DNA of 64,000 nucleotides from Trichoplusia ni (GCF_003590095.1 NC_039494.1:9052001-9116000); one strand, 5' to 3'; shown: positions 15,301 through 24,738, counted from the stretch's first letter. A program made the numbers and translations. The notes: generated by a model not told the origin, from the letters alone.

Positions 15301-17114
15301 CCTTAACGCGGTATTTTTTTTAATGTTTAAGTACTTGCCATTATTTACTGGACAAATAATCCTGGGTGAAATTAATTAATTTGAAGAATATCGTAGTTTA
15401 TCTATGGCATCACTGAAAACTAATAAATCATCGTAATAAGTTTTTTTTTTTCAAAAATGAAAACCTTGATTTTTTATATATTGTTAAGCCATTCTGGCAA
15501 GTCACTTATATTCACTTCAACATCCAACAAGGCTGACGCCACGTCTACTCCGTCGACTCCAGCGTTCTCGAAGAAGACATGTAAAAGTGACGATTTGTTA
15601 TTAAAAATCCTATTTTCAGAATAAAACATTTTATTTCTGTATTTCAAATATATGACGACCCCGTGGTCGACTGGCGTACGCACCGGTTTCAAGATGTCGC
15701 TAGCTCTGAGTTCGATACCCGGTCGGGTCAATGTAAAATTCTCATTCCTACATTGTCTCGGGTCTGGGTGTTTGTGGTACCTTCGTTGTATCTGAATTGC
15801 ATAACACAAATGCTTTAGCAACTTACTTTGGGTTCAGAAGAATGTATGTGATGTTGTCCGCCGCATTTATTTATTTCATTTCTATTCCCCCAGAACCAGT
15901 GCACAGCGGAGAGCAGTGAGTTGTTCGTGAACTGCCTCGAGGCCATGGTGGAGACCTGCCTGCCCGGGGCCGACGAGGCTCTCCCCCGCGCGCCGCCGCC
16001 CGACCCCGACCACCCGGACGTCGGGGACACCAGCAGATACCCCGGTAAGACTACACACTACACACATAATAATATAATAAATAATAAATTTCTTTATTTA
16101 GCATACACAAAGATTTACAGAACTAGTAGCATGCAATGACATTAAACTAATAGAAAACAGTTCAGAGACAGATGTAGCAGCGGGTCCCAAACTAGGCACT
16201 GCCTGTATCTTGGTGACCCATTTCAGAGCACATAGTAGAAACATGTATCGTGTTCTGCTAGCACGGGATTGAGTTCCACTAACTTAATTCAAACGTAATA
16301 AAAATTAATGGAATGTAAACAATATGAAACATATCATGGAATATTCAACAGTAGCTGATAAATGATTAAAAGATTAAGGGCCGATTTTTTAATCATCATA
16401 TAACTTGAAGAAGGTCAGAATACATTGGACAGTACCCAGTTTCACCCACTCTTCACCGCATCCTAAGTGCTTTTACTGTGCGAGACAATAAACAGCATAA
16501 ATTTTACGAAATCGTTACGTCACAAACCCCCTTTCCTAAACAATAAAGCAGTTTATCTTTGTTAAAAAAATAGCAAAAATACGTGTCTAATATTATTCTA
16601 AATTTGACTTCATGAGTCAATAGAATATTACTCTTTTATAATATTATATATTATGACGACCTCCATGGTCGAGTGGCGTACGCACCGGTTTCAAGGTGTC
16701 GCTAGCTCTGAGGTCCCGGGTTCGATCCCCGGTCGGGTCAATGTATAAATTCACATTTGTACATTGTCTCGGGTCTGGGTGTTTGTGGTACCTTCGTTGT
16801 ATCTGAATTCCATAACACAAGTGCTTTAGCAACTTACTTTGGGTTCAGAACAATGTATGTGATGTTGTCCGCATTTATTATTATTTATTATTATTATTTG
16901 TATCTCTTTATAGTCACGGGATCACTTCATGTAAAGAGACCCGGTCCTTTTTAAAGGCTTGCACGGGGACACAGGTCCAACATGTAGAGGCCTTGTTATA
17001 TTATTATTATATCTATTATAATATTAGTCATCATCCGTATTGTAGTGAGTATTACTCCGTTGTGTAGGTGTACACCGGCAGGCGACGCTGTACTGCGCCC
17101 CGCAGGACACCTAG
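394..17114 (+). CDS. Nf1: Neurofibromin (Nf1), C-terminal 14 exons, 5'-partial
   Basis: Neurofibromin is a large Ras GTPase-activating protein. This is its C-terminal helical-repeat region, after the GAP and Sec14-PH parts, which lie outside the window. Exons read as 394-534, 977-1056, 1545-1726, 2452-2564, 2895-3000, 3641-3708, 11832-11924, 12331-12435, 13193-13322, 13613-13688, 14233-14320, 15004-15102, 15894-16044 and 17068-17114. All have AG/GT borders and matching phases, and total 1479 bases (492 residues plus TAG). Landmarks shared with human neurofibromin include LYAAGLAFMEQNLHTL, PLEWHFKQMDH, ALVGHLLKGYRHP, VSEEVRSRC, LTVLATLVKYTTDE, VVFPKVFPV and GFGGLWRFAGPF. Residues about 208-300, between the VLDQ region and the conserved helical block, are low-complexity and poorly conserved. 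The last exon is the least certain part. The gene is incomplete because the window starts inside it. Confidence 0.95.
2146..2285. mobile_element. MITE-2 copy in an Nf1 intron
   Basis: Starts GGGCCGATTTTTCAATCGCC and ends in a diverged inverse arm (ACGGTTGAAAATTCAGGCC). The centre holds TTGACAGCTTTTGTATAG. Confidence 0.8.
2621..2735 (+). mobile_element. SINE-A copy, 3'-truncated
   Basis: ACACGGATAGCCGAGTGGTT is a clear box-A region; box B is mutated (GAGTTCAAACC). Confidence 0.75.
3015..3215 (+). mobile_element. SINE-B copy in an Nf1 intron
   Basis: Box-B-like GTGGGTTCGATTTCCGACCA, GTGATGAGCACGATCATAAT and the tail GACTAGATGGCGTTGTGTGA. It starts within 15 bases of an Nf1 donor site. Confidence 0.75.
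3934..4100 (+). repeat. Repeat-C fragment
   Basis: AAGTCTGACAACCAGTCTAA, ACTGGGTTGAGGAGGTCAGA and TAGGCAGTCGCTCCTTGTAA. The family is dispersed in this window (12 copies); its class is not identified. Confidence 0.8.
5510..5700 (+). mobile_element. SINE-B copy
   Basis: GGCCTGTCGGTCTAGTGGTG head, CGTGGGTTCGATTCCCACCC box B, tail TAGATGGCGTTGCGTGAAAG. Confidence 0.8.
6150..6286. mobile_element. MITE-2 copy, best preserved
   Basis: Arms GCCGATTTTTAAATCGCCAG and CTGGCGATTGAAAAATCGGC, with CAGATAAAAGTTAT pairing ATAACTTTTATTCG. Confidence 0.85.
6990..7215. mobile_element. Two SINE-A pieces, head to head
   Basis: A minus-strand 3' half (AATTTAATCCTTGTGTCGCG, ATTCAAGTCATATACACAGG) joins a plus-strand copy at about 7055 (GTGGTCACCACGTCAAACCT to CGAAACAAAGATTAAATTT). 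Confidence 0.7.
8102..8321 (+). mobile_element. SINE-C copy
   Basis: GACGACCTCCGTGGTCGAGT head, CCCGGGTTCGATCCCCGGTT box B, GTGTTTGTGGTACCTTCTTT body, ATTTATTTATT tail. Confidence 0.88.
8584..8600. repeat. Poly-C run
   Basis: About 16 consecutive C in AT-rich intron DNA. Confidence 0.9.
9365..9769 (+). mobile_element. Non-autonomous Helitron-like element (repeat D plus 3' end)
   Basis: The repeat-D body (ATTTTATCAAAATCGGACCG, CCGGAACGACAAACAAACAA, AAAAACGTGGGAAAAT) leads into TCGCTAAAACCGAGAACG and finishes GTTCGCGGGGACAGCTAGT at 9769. The terminal CTAGT fits the Helitron CTRRT end. No Rep/helicase ORF. Confidence 0.65.
9984..10105. mobile_element. MITE-3 copy, degraded
   Basis: Carries the family signature AACGGTTTACTCAC, the CCCGACA/CAACCGGAGT core and the ATGAATCATTCTGACGATAG flank. 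The inverse arm is missing. Confidence 0.65.
10206..10302. mobile_element. MITE-4 copy
   Basis: ACTTTTAAAGTAAGATTGCT pairs with GTTATGTTACTTTAAAAG. The interior has GTGGGAGCGTGACAGCATTA, shared with the copy at 22979. Confidence 0.7.
10347..10635 (+). repeat. Repeat-C copy, long
   Basis: Includes the 5' part (ATAACGAGTTCACAGAGAAA, GGCACATTAAATTGTTGTGC) and ends at TAGCTGCATCCAGTTAGAC. Confidence 0.8.
11150..11430 (+). repeat. Repeat-C copy, long
   Basis: From GCTTGATACGATCGGTCCGG to CCCAACACAGTTGGGAAATG. Confidence 0.8.
12089..12142. repeat. Nf1: Short inverted repeat (hairpin) in an Nf1 intron
   Basis: ATGCCAATATGAACG at 12089 pairs with CGTTCATATTGGCAT ending at 12142; the arms continue inward over TGTCAAACAT/ATGTTTGACC. 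No second copy was seen in the window. Confidence 0.7.
14020..14100 (+). mobile_element. SINE-B 3' fragment
   Basis: TTTAGAAATATATAACAAGT, GTTATCAGTTGTCTAGTTAT and CATAATACAAGCTG. Confidence 0.6.
14480..14640 (+). mobile_element. Helitron-like 5' fragment in an Nf1 intron
   Basis: TACTAATATTATAAACGCAA, AAAACCACTGAAGGGATTTA, GATAGTTTTTATCCCAATTG. Confidence 0.55.
15128..15306 (+). mobile_element. SINE-A copy, near full length, in an Nf1 intron
   Basis: CACGGATAGCCGAGTGGTTG, CACGAGTTCGATCCCCACGT, GCATTTGTGTGATCCAGGAA and ACAAGGATTAAATCCCTTAA in order. Confidence 0.85.
15653..15880 (+). mobile_element. SINE-C copy abutting an Nf1 acceptor
   Basis: Full length with an imperfect box B (TTCGATACCCGG). 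Its ATTT tail runs to about 15880, only 13 bases before the acceptor CAG at 15891-15893. Confidence 0.88.
16654..16885 (+). mobile_element. SINE-C copy in the last Nf1 intron
   Basis: GACGACCTCCATGGTCGAGT to GTGATGTTGTCCGCATTTAT, with box B GGTTCGATCCCCGGTC. Confidence 0.9.
17068..17114 (+). CDS. Nf1: Nf1 putative terminal coding exon
   Basis: The previous exon ends in phase 1 at 16044. An acceptor ending at 17067 lets the frame run 15 more residues, ending CAPQDT before TAG at 17112-17114. The tail does not resemble the basic C-terminus of vertebrate neurofibromin. A second AG at 17080-17081 (acceptor ggcag) would open a longer frame rich in Gly/Ile/Val running to about 17204. The choice between the two cannot be settled from sequence alone. 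Confidence 0.5.
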
Positions 17115-17239
17115 CAGGAGGAGGAATAGTAGTACGGATGCTGCTCCGTATTGCTATTCTAAATGACGAGGATACTGTGAGTATACTGTATATATTGGGT
17201 TAAACAGACGAACCACATCTCATCGCATCTGAATATATT

Positions 17240-17465
17240 TAAAACACCTAAAAACCCACGTTTTTAAATGCAACTCAATTAAAATTTTATCAAAATCGGT
17301 TCTGCCGTTTTTATAGTTGTAAATTGTATTGTCATCGGGTTTGAAGCTTCAATGAAAATTTCAGTCTGCTAGCTTATCGGGAAGTGTCTCAAAATTGAGT
17401 TACAAAAATCCAACCGGAACGACAAACAAACAAGAAAGTGAGTTTATAAAAGCGTGGGAAAATAT
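17240..17465 (+). repeat. Repeat-D copy
   Basis: ATTTTATCAAAATCGGTTCT, TGTCATCGGGTTTGAAGCTT, CCAACCGGAACGACAAACAA, GCGTGGGAAAATATG. Confidence 0.8.
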
Positions 17466-17593
17466 GTATTGAATATAATAAATATAGTAAAATATATGAT
17501 TCAGGTGGAATTATCTTATATCTATGTTATATTATAGCCACGCTTACAAAGACGCGTAATATATAAATACAAAAAGAACTAAAAAGGTTTCTC

Positions 17594-17790
17594 CCTGACC
17601 GACCGATACCGGAGGTCGTGGGTTTGATTCCCACCGGAAACAGTTTTCCTTTGTCTGAGTGTAATTTATCTATATTATGTATGCATTTAGAAATATATAA
17701 GTATGTTTATCAGATGTCTAGTACTCGTAATACAAGCTCTGCTTAGTTTTAGACTAGATGGCGTTGTGTGAAAGTTGTGGAATATTATAA
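17594..17790 (+). mobile_element. SINE-B copy downstream of Nf1
   Basis: GATACCGGAGGTCGTGGGTT, TATTATGTATGCATTTAGAA and TAGATGGCGTTGTGTGAAAG. Confidence 0.8.
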
Positions 17791-17984
17791 TATACTTGGA
17801 CATAATTTTCAGATATCACAACATCCTGTGAATAAAAAGGATGGCTTAAAACAAAAAATAACAATATGGTAGCAGTGAGAACCCCAAACAGACGCTTATA
17901 ACATAGTTAAGTATAATATAAGAATGTAAGAAAAAACCACAGGTTTATAGAAAAAAGGGTCAAAAGGGCAATCAATTTGAAATA

Positions 17985-18080
17985 AAATCTCGTGTGACGT
18001 CACTTACCAGTACGCTTGTTACTAGCAAGTGATGTTACTAGCCCCACTTCACTATCTTAAGTGCTTTTAATCCTCCTAAT
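17985..18080. repeat. Repeat-E copy
   Basis: TCGTGTGACGTCACTTACCA, TACTAGCAAGTGATG and CTTAAGTGCTTTTA, shared with 52473 and 61868. Confidence 0.7.
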
Positions 18081-18841
18081 AAAGATATATGTATTCAATA
18101 TTTTTGGGAAATTAGTCTGATGGGCTACTTAGATTTTTTTCAAGTCAAGTGACTAGAAATTTGATTGGCCTTTCAGAAATTATTAGATTTTGACCTAAAG
18201 TGAGTATACTTTCATTTTATGCCAACCATGTTTTTTTTTCATATTCTGTTGATTGCAGGCGACATTTTTGGAAAGTCACGTGACAGTGTCTCGCTTTTAG
18301 ATATTTGAGAGTGACAAGTGACATTTACGCTTATCGAATATAGCGTTGGATATCACTTGTCACTAGTTGACCACTAAGATGTCACTTGTCTAAAAGGCAT
18401 TTAAAATTAGGGACAAAAATCATATTGGTGTTATCTTTAAACATAATATTCCTTTTTTGGGCAGTTATGTAAATAATACATTTTTTGATAGCTTACATTT
18501 TCTTTTTGTTGTATCAAATACCAGTCTTATGCCAAGGGTGTAAGGTTGAAAATCAATTGTATATATAAAGTGAGAAAATCAATTTTATTAAATTGCTTTA
18601 ATATTTTTGTAAGTAATCGATGTTTTTCAATGTATTTGTGTCGTGAAACTCAAATTAAGTAAAATGGCTTATATTCGTGTGTAGTTATAGGATATGTCAG
18701 CAGTTTTGTCAGATACCAGAAAAAATAGGAATTTAGCCCACATTGTAATAATAATTTACGATTAAACCATAGATATAGGGATGATGACTATATAAGAGTC
18801 AGATAACTAATTAATAATTAGTTAATAGATTTAAAAAAATC

Positions 18842-18990
18842 GAAATGCCCACGTTTTTAAGTGTCCAAAAAATTTATCAAAATCGATCGAGCCATATTTT
18901 ATAGTTGTTAATTGCATTGTCATCGGGTTTGAAGCTCCCCTGAAAATTTCAGCCTGCTAGCTTAATGAGTGAAAAACGTGGGAAAAATGG
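18842..18990 (+). repeat. Repeat-D copy with a central deletion
   Basis: ATGCCCACGTTTTTAAGTGT, CATCGGGTTTGAAGCTCCCC, then AAAAACGTGGGAAAAATGG. Confidence 0.75.
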
Positions 18991-19460
18991 CGTCATCCCT
19001 ATTTTATGTAGTCGGTTAAAATCATTTTTGACAAGCATATTTTTTCTGGTTTTTGATAAAATACTGTCTCAAACAATTTAGACATTGTTTGTGTTTTAAC
19101 GCTGTATTATTTATAATAAGATTTTAAAAGTGAGAAACATTTAGAAATTACATGTTTTTTAATAATATAAAAGAAAGAAATACTTTTGTATATATGTTGT
19201 ATATATTATAATTATATTATTAATATTAACATGAAACATGAATTTTCGATAAAGCCTATTTTGAATTTGTAGTACAAATCTTTAGTTTTAGTTAGATAAT
19301 TAGACCGTATTTTAGAAAATAATTGAGTATTTAAAAGGTTGCTATGCTTCGTCGTATCGTATTATTTATAAAAGCAGGCTTAAATATTACCTTAGAAGAT
19401 AATTTTCGGATCAAAATATTTAAATAAAAGTGGTTTCTTAGGTTTACGCGAATGTTAGAC

Positions 19461-19620
19461 ATTGAAATGAAACTACTTTCACGGATTTTATCGCGGTTTA
19501 ATTTAGACTTTAATTTTAGTCTGCCCGTGACCATGATACCTGCAAAGGTTTCGAAACGTCGGGAGCTAAAATCTAAAATTAAACCGCGATAAATTCCGTA
19601 AAAGTAGTTTTATTTCAATG
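19461..19620. mobile_element. MITE-5 foldback element
   Basis: The left arm ATTGAAATGAAACTACTTTC... (19461 on, with ATCGCGGTTTAAT) is mirrored by the right arm ATTAAACCGCGAT...TATTTCAAT ending near 19620. A diverged left arm recurs at 46114-46200 in an eggless intron. Confidence 0.7.
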
Positions 19621-20068
19621 AAAAACGGTATTTGTGTGTCTAATTGTGGTATCGTAGCCCCCAAACGGATAGGCCAATTTTGATGTGGTTTCGTGTAGTT
19701 GTAGATCTGATATATGTGTCGTGAATCCTAAATGAGTGTACCGATTTTGATGTGGTTTTTTTCATTTTAATAGTTTATATAAATGGTTCTTAGCTATACT
19801 TTGTGGAGATCTGTTAGGTAGTTACAATTGTTAGAGTTTTATATTCGTCGCAAGTGTTTGAATGTCTAGTATACACAATTAATATTTAAAATTTGTTATA
19901 ATATATTATTAAAATCAAAACTCATTTAAAGACCTAATAGAAATGGACAACGAATCAATTTAGTAGATAATCATGCAACATAACGTCATTATTTATCTAG
20001 CATTTTCTTAAAGACGCCATTTAAAGCCGGTAAAAGAAGACATCCATGCTAATACACATCCATGCTAA

Positions 20069-20503
20069 TACACGGTGATTTTTTAGTCGTCTTACAAAAG
20101 CAGCCCAGTTCATGTATCCGACGTAAAATACCCCTAGGCGTGATTATAATTTTTTTATCATCAACTAAGATAATAAGTACGAAGAAAATTAAACAAGAGA
20201 AATCTGAAATATACTCTTAAAAATGATAAAAACGCCGCCGCCCGCGCCCCTCACCATTGTTACAAGGCTCGGACCGCGCTCGCAACAGAGCTGTGTTTCT
20301 AAAAATACAGTCGAATTGAGAACCTCCTCCTTTTTTTGAAGTCGGTTAAAAAAACTACGAATTACATCATAATATTGAATGAAAATTGAATTTTAAATTT
20401 ATTCAAATTTCATAAATACCTATTTTTTTATCATAAACGTGTTCTAGTCATTGGATACATGAGCTGGGCTGCTTTTGTAAGACGACTAAAAAATCACGGT
20501 GTA
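20069..20503. mobile_element. 435-bp MITE-6 with about 50-bp terminal inverted repeats
   Basis: The left arm TACACGGTGATTTTTTAGTC... (about 20069-20122) is mirrored by the right arm ...GACTAAAAAATCACGGTGTA (about 20452-20503). Both arms share the CAGCCCAG/CTGGGCTG block. No ORF of note lies inside. Superfamily not assigned. Confidence 0.8.
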
Positions 20504-21589
20504 TATTTAGACCTGTTTAGTATCGTCTCACATTGTTAAGGCAAAATAAGGCTCTTTGTACACGAAAACTATATTTGTCTCTGATATCCAAAGCGTTAGC
20601 CTTTAGATTTGAGAGGACGCCATGTTTTTAAACCATCCAGAGTGCTAAAACGCGTACAATATAATATACGCAAAAAAATAAAATTCATTGAAAACGGTCC
20701 AGCTTTTTAGGAGAGAACTAGTGACATGCACACTTACAGGAGGAATATAATTATGTAAAGATAGTCACACGACATTCATGCGTTGTTTAGTGTACAAAGG
20801 ATTTATAATTAGATGTAAACGTTGTTTGTCGAAAATCATAAGTTCCTAGCCTGTTACATGAAGTAGTGAAAATGACGAATTATTTAATGTTTTCCAAATT
20901 ACAGAGTATATATTATAGTAGATAAAGAAAAAATAAATGAATACTGAAATGTCAACTTTAGGTCGCCTCAAGTGTCATGTTGTCTTTACCACTTTAAGGT
21001 GTATACTTTACATCTTGACACAATGGCTTCTCAAAGATAAACCGGCCTTCACTATTCAAGATGTAAAAATAAATTGAAAAAAAAACGTTGTTTTTAGAAT
21101 AAATAAAATATATATACAAAAGTAATATTTGATGACGCTTAATATATGTAATGGGAATGTTAAAGGAAAATCTTATTATGCAACTTAAAGTAACATGCTA
21201 TCTACGCCACTTTAAGGTGTAAAGTTGAATAGACACTTAAGATTGTCTTACACTTAAGAGAAGTTTTGAAATGGATTTTTAAATATTTATTAGTAATACA
21301 ATTTTTATGAATTCGTATTTTATTGCCTACATATTTTTAGGCCAAGATTAAAATAATGTTGGTTTAGACTTAGCATGAATTTCAACCTAGGGTCTAACTT
21401 CAAATTTCTTTTAATATCAACGCTGTGCGAAAACTGTCTATCCGCTTTTGAGCCTAAACCACTAAGTCGATTTTGAAAATACCTCATTTAGTCCTCTTCA
21501 ATTGCTAGACTCATCAAATACATTATTTATAGGAACGCACAATATTTTGTAGCAAGGTAATAATATATTGCTGTATTCAAGGACTTAGG

Positions 21590-21829
21590 CCTGATTCGCA
21601 CGGGAGCTTTTTTTACGCGCGTTAAAAAAGCCTTCAAATAGAACAAATGCACATGTTCATACGACTATTCCCTTTAGCGCCCAACGCCCAGCGCTCAAAA
21701 TGCAACACTACTCGATAAAAAGGCGTCGCGTTTTAAAAGCACTGACGCATGAACAAGTACTTGGAAATGCATTTGTTCTATTTGAACGCTTTTTTAACGC
21801 GCGTTAAAAAAGCTCCCGTGCGATTCAGG
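21590..21829. mobile_element. 240-bp MITE-7 with long inverted arms
   Basis: The ends are CCTGATTCGCACGGGAGC and GCTCCCGTGCGATTCAGG, each followed inward by the self-palindrome AACGCGCGTT and an AGAACAAATGC / GCATTTGTTCT pair. The arms extend about 70 bases. Only one copy is present in this window. Confidence 0.8.
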
Positions 21830-21894
21830 GATTAGGTTAAAGTTATTTGTTTTCTAGTGTGGTGCGTAGGCTAAGGCAAGAAAACAATATTAAA

Positions 21895-22076
21895 AATTAA
21901 ATGATGTAACGGTTTACTCACGCGTATTTAGTCGATTCGACTCGCGATCCCGCCGCGTCTGCTCATGATTAAGGACTCCGGTTGGGTCCGAAACTAGTCG
22001 GGCTACCCCGATAAATACGCGTGAGTAAACCGTTACATCATTTAATAATGAATCAGTCTCACGATAGTTATTATAA
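21895..22076. mobile_element. MITE-3 foldback copy
   Basis: Arms ATGATGTAACGGTTTACTCA and TGAGTAAACCGTTACATCAT enclose a GC-rich core (CGATCCCGCCGCGTCTGCTC, GACTCCGGTTGGGTCCGAAA). Followed by AATGAATCAGTCTCACGATA. Confidence 0.85.
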
Positions 22077-22129
22077 AAATATTAAAAATGTTTTTATATT
22101 TCGTTTAGACAATATACTTGTCAGATCAA

Positions 22130-22335
22130 AATCTTGGCGCAAGCGGTAGTTATAGTGCTTCGAGAAAACACTTGTGTACAGGCCCTTAGGTCGTTAGTTC
22201 GATTCCCACTTAGGACAAGTATTATTATGTTTAGCATAAGTGTTTGGATGGTTTTATCTACCTTTTTTTTGTGTAAATATATAAGTTTATTTTTGTGTTG
22301 TCTAGATCCCATAATACAGTCATGTCTATTAGTCA
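22130..22335 (+). mobile_element. Another tRNA-derived SINE-like repeat
   Basis: ATCTTGGCGCAAGCGGTAGT head and GTCGTTAGTTCGATTCCCAC box-B-like. A degraded relative (ACTTGGCGCAGTGGTAGGTG) lies at about 14811-14945. Confidence 0.5.
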
Positions 22336-22336
22336 A

Positions 22337-22482
22337 TGTCAGATCTTAGAAAGTCACAACTAGTCTGACTAAGAGGTATCGTGTTGTCCAGGTAACTGGG
22401 TTGAGGAGGTCAGATAGGCAGTCGCTCCTTGTAAAACACTGGTACTTAGCTGCATCCGGTTAGGAGCCGACCCAACACAGTT
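22337..22482 (+). repeat. Repeat-C fragment
   Basis: GTCCAGGTAACTGGGTTGAG through TAGCTGCATCCGGTTAGGAG. Confidence 0.8.
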
Positions 22483-22978
22483 AAATGAATATTTATAAAT
22501 AATACGGACAAATAAATTTATAATCTTCCGCACCATGCTAGAACGAAGAAATATAAACTAGAATTTATAATTTTTTATACAATTTTGGCCGACGTTGTGG
22601 CCTAGTGGTGCAATGATCGGATTCGTATGCAATCGGTTGCAGGTTCGGTATAAGTACGAAGTGGACTTGCTAATATGTACTTAATTTTTTTAGTAATTTA
22701 AGTATCTTAATGAGGAACTTAAAGGTTTGGACGAATAGTTTTTTGTTACAAAAGACAGGATACAGATTTTTTATTAATTAAGCTGATTAAAACATTAATT
22801 GAAACTTAGAACCCCAGTTATAAATAGCTTACAATAAATAGTAAATCAAATTTATTTTTCAAAGTTTTTAAAAAATGAAGCCACTTTTATAATTAGTTTA
22901 AAATTACCAAACAGGAAGGTCCTACTTATACAAGGCAACATAAGTCTTCAATACCAGATACTTGAGGGTCAACCATCA

Positions 22979-23090
22979 CGTCTTAAAGCAATATTATTAT
23001 GATTGTGGAAGAGTGACAGCGCTATACAGGCGTAGAGCCATCTCTCTCACACACCTGCTAGTCGTGGCAGTTGGTATCCTAAAGTGTCTG
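22979..23090. mobile_element. MITE-4 copy, diverged
   Basis: CGTCTTAAAGCAATATT ... GATTGTGGAAGAGTGACAGC ... TATCCTAAAGTG; same interior as 10206-10302. Confidence 0.6.
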
Positions 23091-23113
23091 CGCCTTAACA
23101 TAGACACATAGAA

Positions 23114-23275
23114 TAATTCTGCTATTTACAATGGCCCATGAATTAAAGGAAATTGGATTAAATTTGATATTGCATTTTCCTAAACTAGCATTTTGCTTTG
23201 GAGAATACGAATAATGTTAAATGTAATCCAATTTTCATTAATTCATCGACCATTATAAATAGCAGAATTAGGGCC
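23114..23275. mobile_element. MITE-8 foldback copy
   Basis: AATTCTGCTATTTACAATGG at left and TTATAAATAGCAGAATT at right, with paired AAATTGGATTAAATTTGA / TGTAATCCAATTTTCA. Confidence 0.8.
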
Positions 23276-23436
23276 CTGCGTTGCCGCATGTATGAAAGAC
23301 CTAAGTTATTCAAAAGGCCATATTAAAAAATTAAATATTGTTATATAACATTATTAATTTCAGTGTAAGATTTTAATCAAATGTTGACTTTGATTTTTTT
23401 AGATTATTTTACTTTTAAGAGTAATTTGTAAAAATA

Positions 23437-23448
23437 GGGGGGGGGGGG
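23437..23448. repeat. Poly-G run
   Basis: Twelve consecutive G in AT-rich DNA. Similar runs lie at about 14407-14418 and 14459-14467. Confidence 0.85.
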
Positions 23449-23726
23449 TATGGATAGGATAGCTCGCTTATCTTAATAAAAGTTTAGATTTGATTTTTTA
23501 TTGCATAAAACTTGTTTAATGAAGTGAGATTGTTAAGTATTAAAATATATATTATTATGTATGTTAAATATAGGATGTGTATACAATTGCCTCGGAAAAT
23601 TATACTATCAATGTTGAAAATATTGTTTAGCAGTTTGATTGACAATCGGTCTATATGAATGCATCATATATGAAAGTTATTGAATGATAACAGAAAATAG
23701 AGAATTTCCGTTTTAGTTTTAGAGAC

Positions 23727-23822
23727 CACGATCACCCGGATGGCTAAATTAAGGTCACCACGCCTAACTCACTGTGAGTGACGTGTTGCGGGTTCGACCC
23801 CCGCGTAGGACAGGCATTAGTC
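23727..23822 (+). mobile_element. SINE-A head fragment
   Basis: CACCCGGATGGCTAAATTAA then GCGGGTTCGACCCCCGCGTA. Confidence 0.65.
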
Positions 23823-24376
23823 TGCTTCCCGAAAGCTCGAACTGAAATCGTATATAGGCAGTCAGCAAGAAACATTATTCCCATAGATTTTCAAAACAGC
23901 TGCACAATTAAATCCAATTAGTTGCTCTTGTACTATCAGTGAACAAAACAAGCATGCTACCTAATACAGTTAGCAAGCATTGCAAGCACTTATCGTCATT
24001 TTCTTTTAACAAGTCATACAATTATTAAACCTTCCCGTGTACTATTCCGCGGACAGATTGTTCATCATCTGCTAAACATGAAAATTGTGTTGCCTTTTGT
24101 TTGCAGATAGGTAATATTCATAAAAAAAACATTTATGTCAAAACAAAAAACAGGGAACGTGTAAGAGAAACAAGTTATAAATAAGTTTGTAAAAGGAAAA
24201 CTGAAGAATTTTCTTAATTTTATACTTATAAATGTGTTTTTAGTTATAAGTTAATTATTTTAAGATTGATTTTGCCTACTGATAATGTTTTATGGTTTGA
24301 AATTTGTATCAATACAGTTTATATTAAAGGAATGCTGTATAACGCTGGCTTCCAGAAATACAAGTCCTGGGGTACC

Positions 24377-24496
24377 GTCACGTCACGTCACGTCACATCA
24401 CATCACATCACATCTTAAAGTAATATTCTAGCATGTGTGCAAGAGAGTATTACGCCGTCACACGTCCACAATCATAGTAATTTTACTTTAAGATGT
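24377..24496. repeat. Pentamer microsatellite fused to a MITE-4 copy
   Basis: A CGTCA/CATCA tandem (24377 to about 24413) runs directly into ACATCTTAAAGTAATATT, whose inverse ATTTTACTTTAAGATGT closes the element near 24496. Confidence 0.75.
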
Positions 24497-24732
24497 AATA
24501 ATAAACCCTTTTGACACAAAAACATATGTATATAAATGTATAATGTGTATATATTTATAAAAAATGTTGAATTTATGTTTAAATTGATCGATTTTGTAAT
24601 GTAAGATAGTTAGAGAATGTTTTTTCTTATTATTTAATCCTTTTTTTATTTAACAGAGGTTAATGTATTTTCAGTATTAATATTTTTTAAGATTTATTCA
24701 ATTTAGATTCTTTATATTGATGTATTTAGATA

Positions 24733-24738
24733 AATAAA
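24733..24738 (+). promoter_or_regulatory. Candidate poly(A) signal AATAAA
   Basis: A canonical AATAAA lies downstream of the Nf1 stop in AT-rich DNA. It is one of several possible signals, and its use is not shown by the sequence. Confidence 0.25.

Noticed and set aside
16654..16832. Recurrent minus-strand small proteins with the pattern CYGIQIQRRYHKHPDPRQC (also at 8083, 27033, 39139, 55831, 57324).
   Set aside because: They are chance frames through SINE-C copies; the repeated sequence reflects the repeat, not a gene family.
24377..24413. Telomere-like or CRISPR-like array.
   Set aside because: Five-base units with no spacers and not TTAGG; a simple microsatellite.
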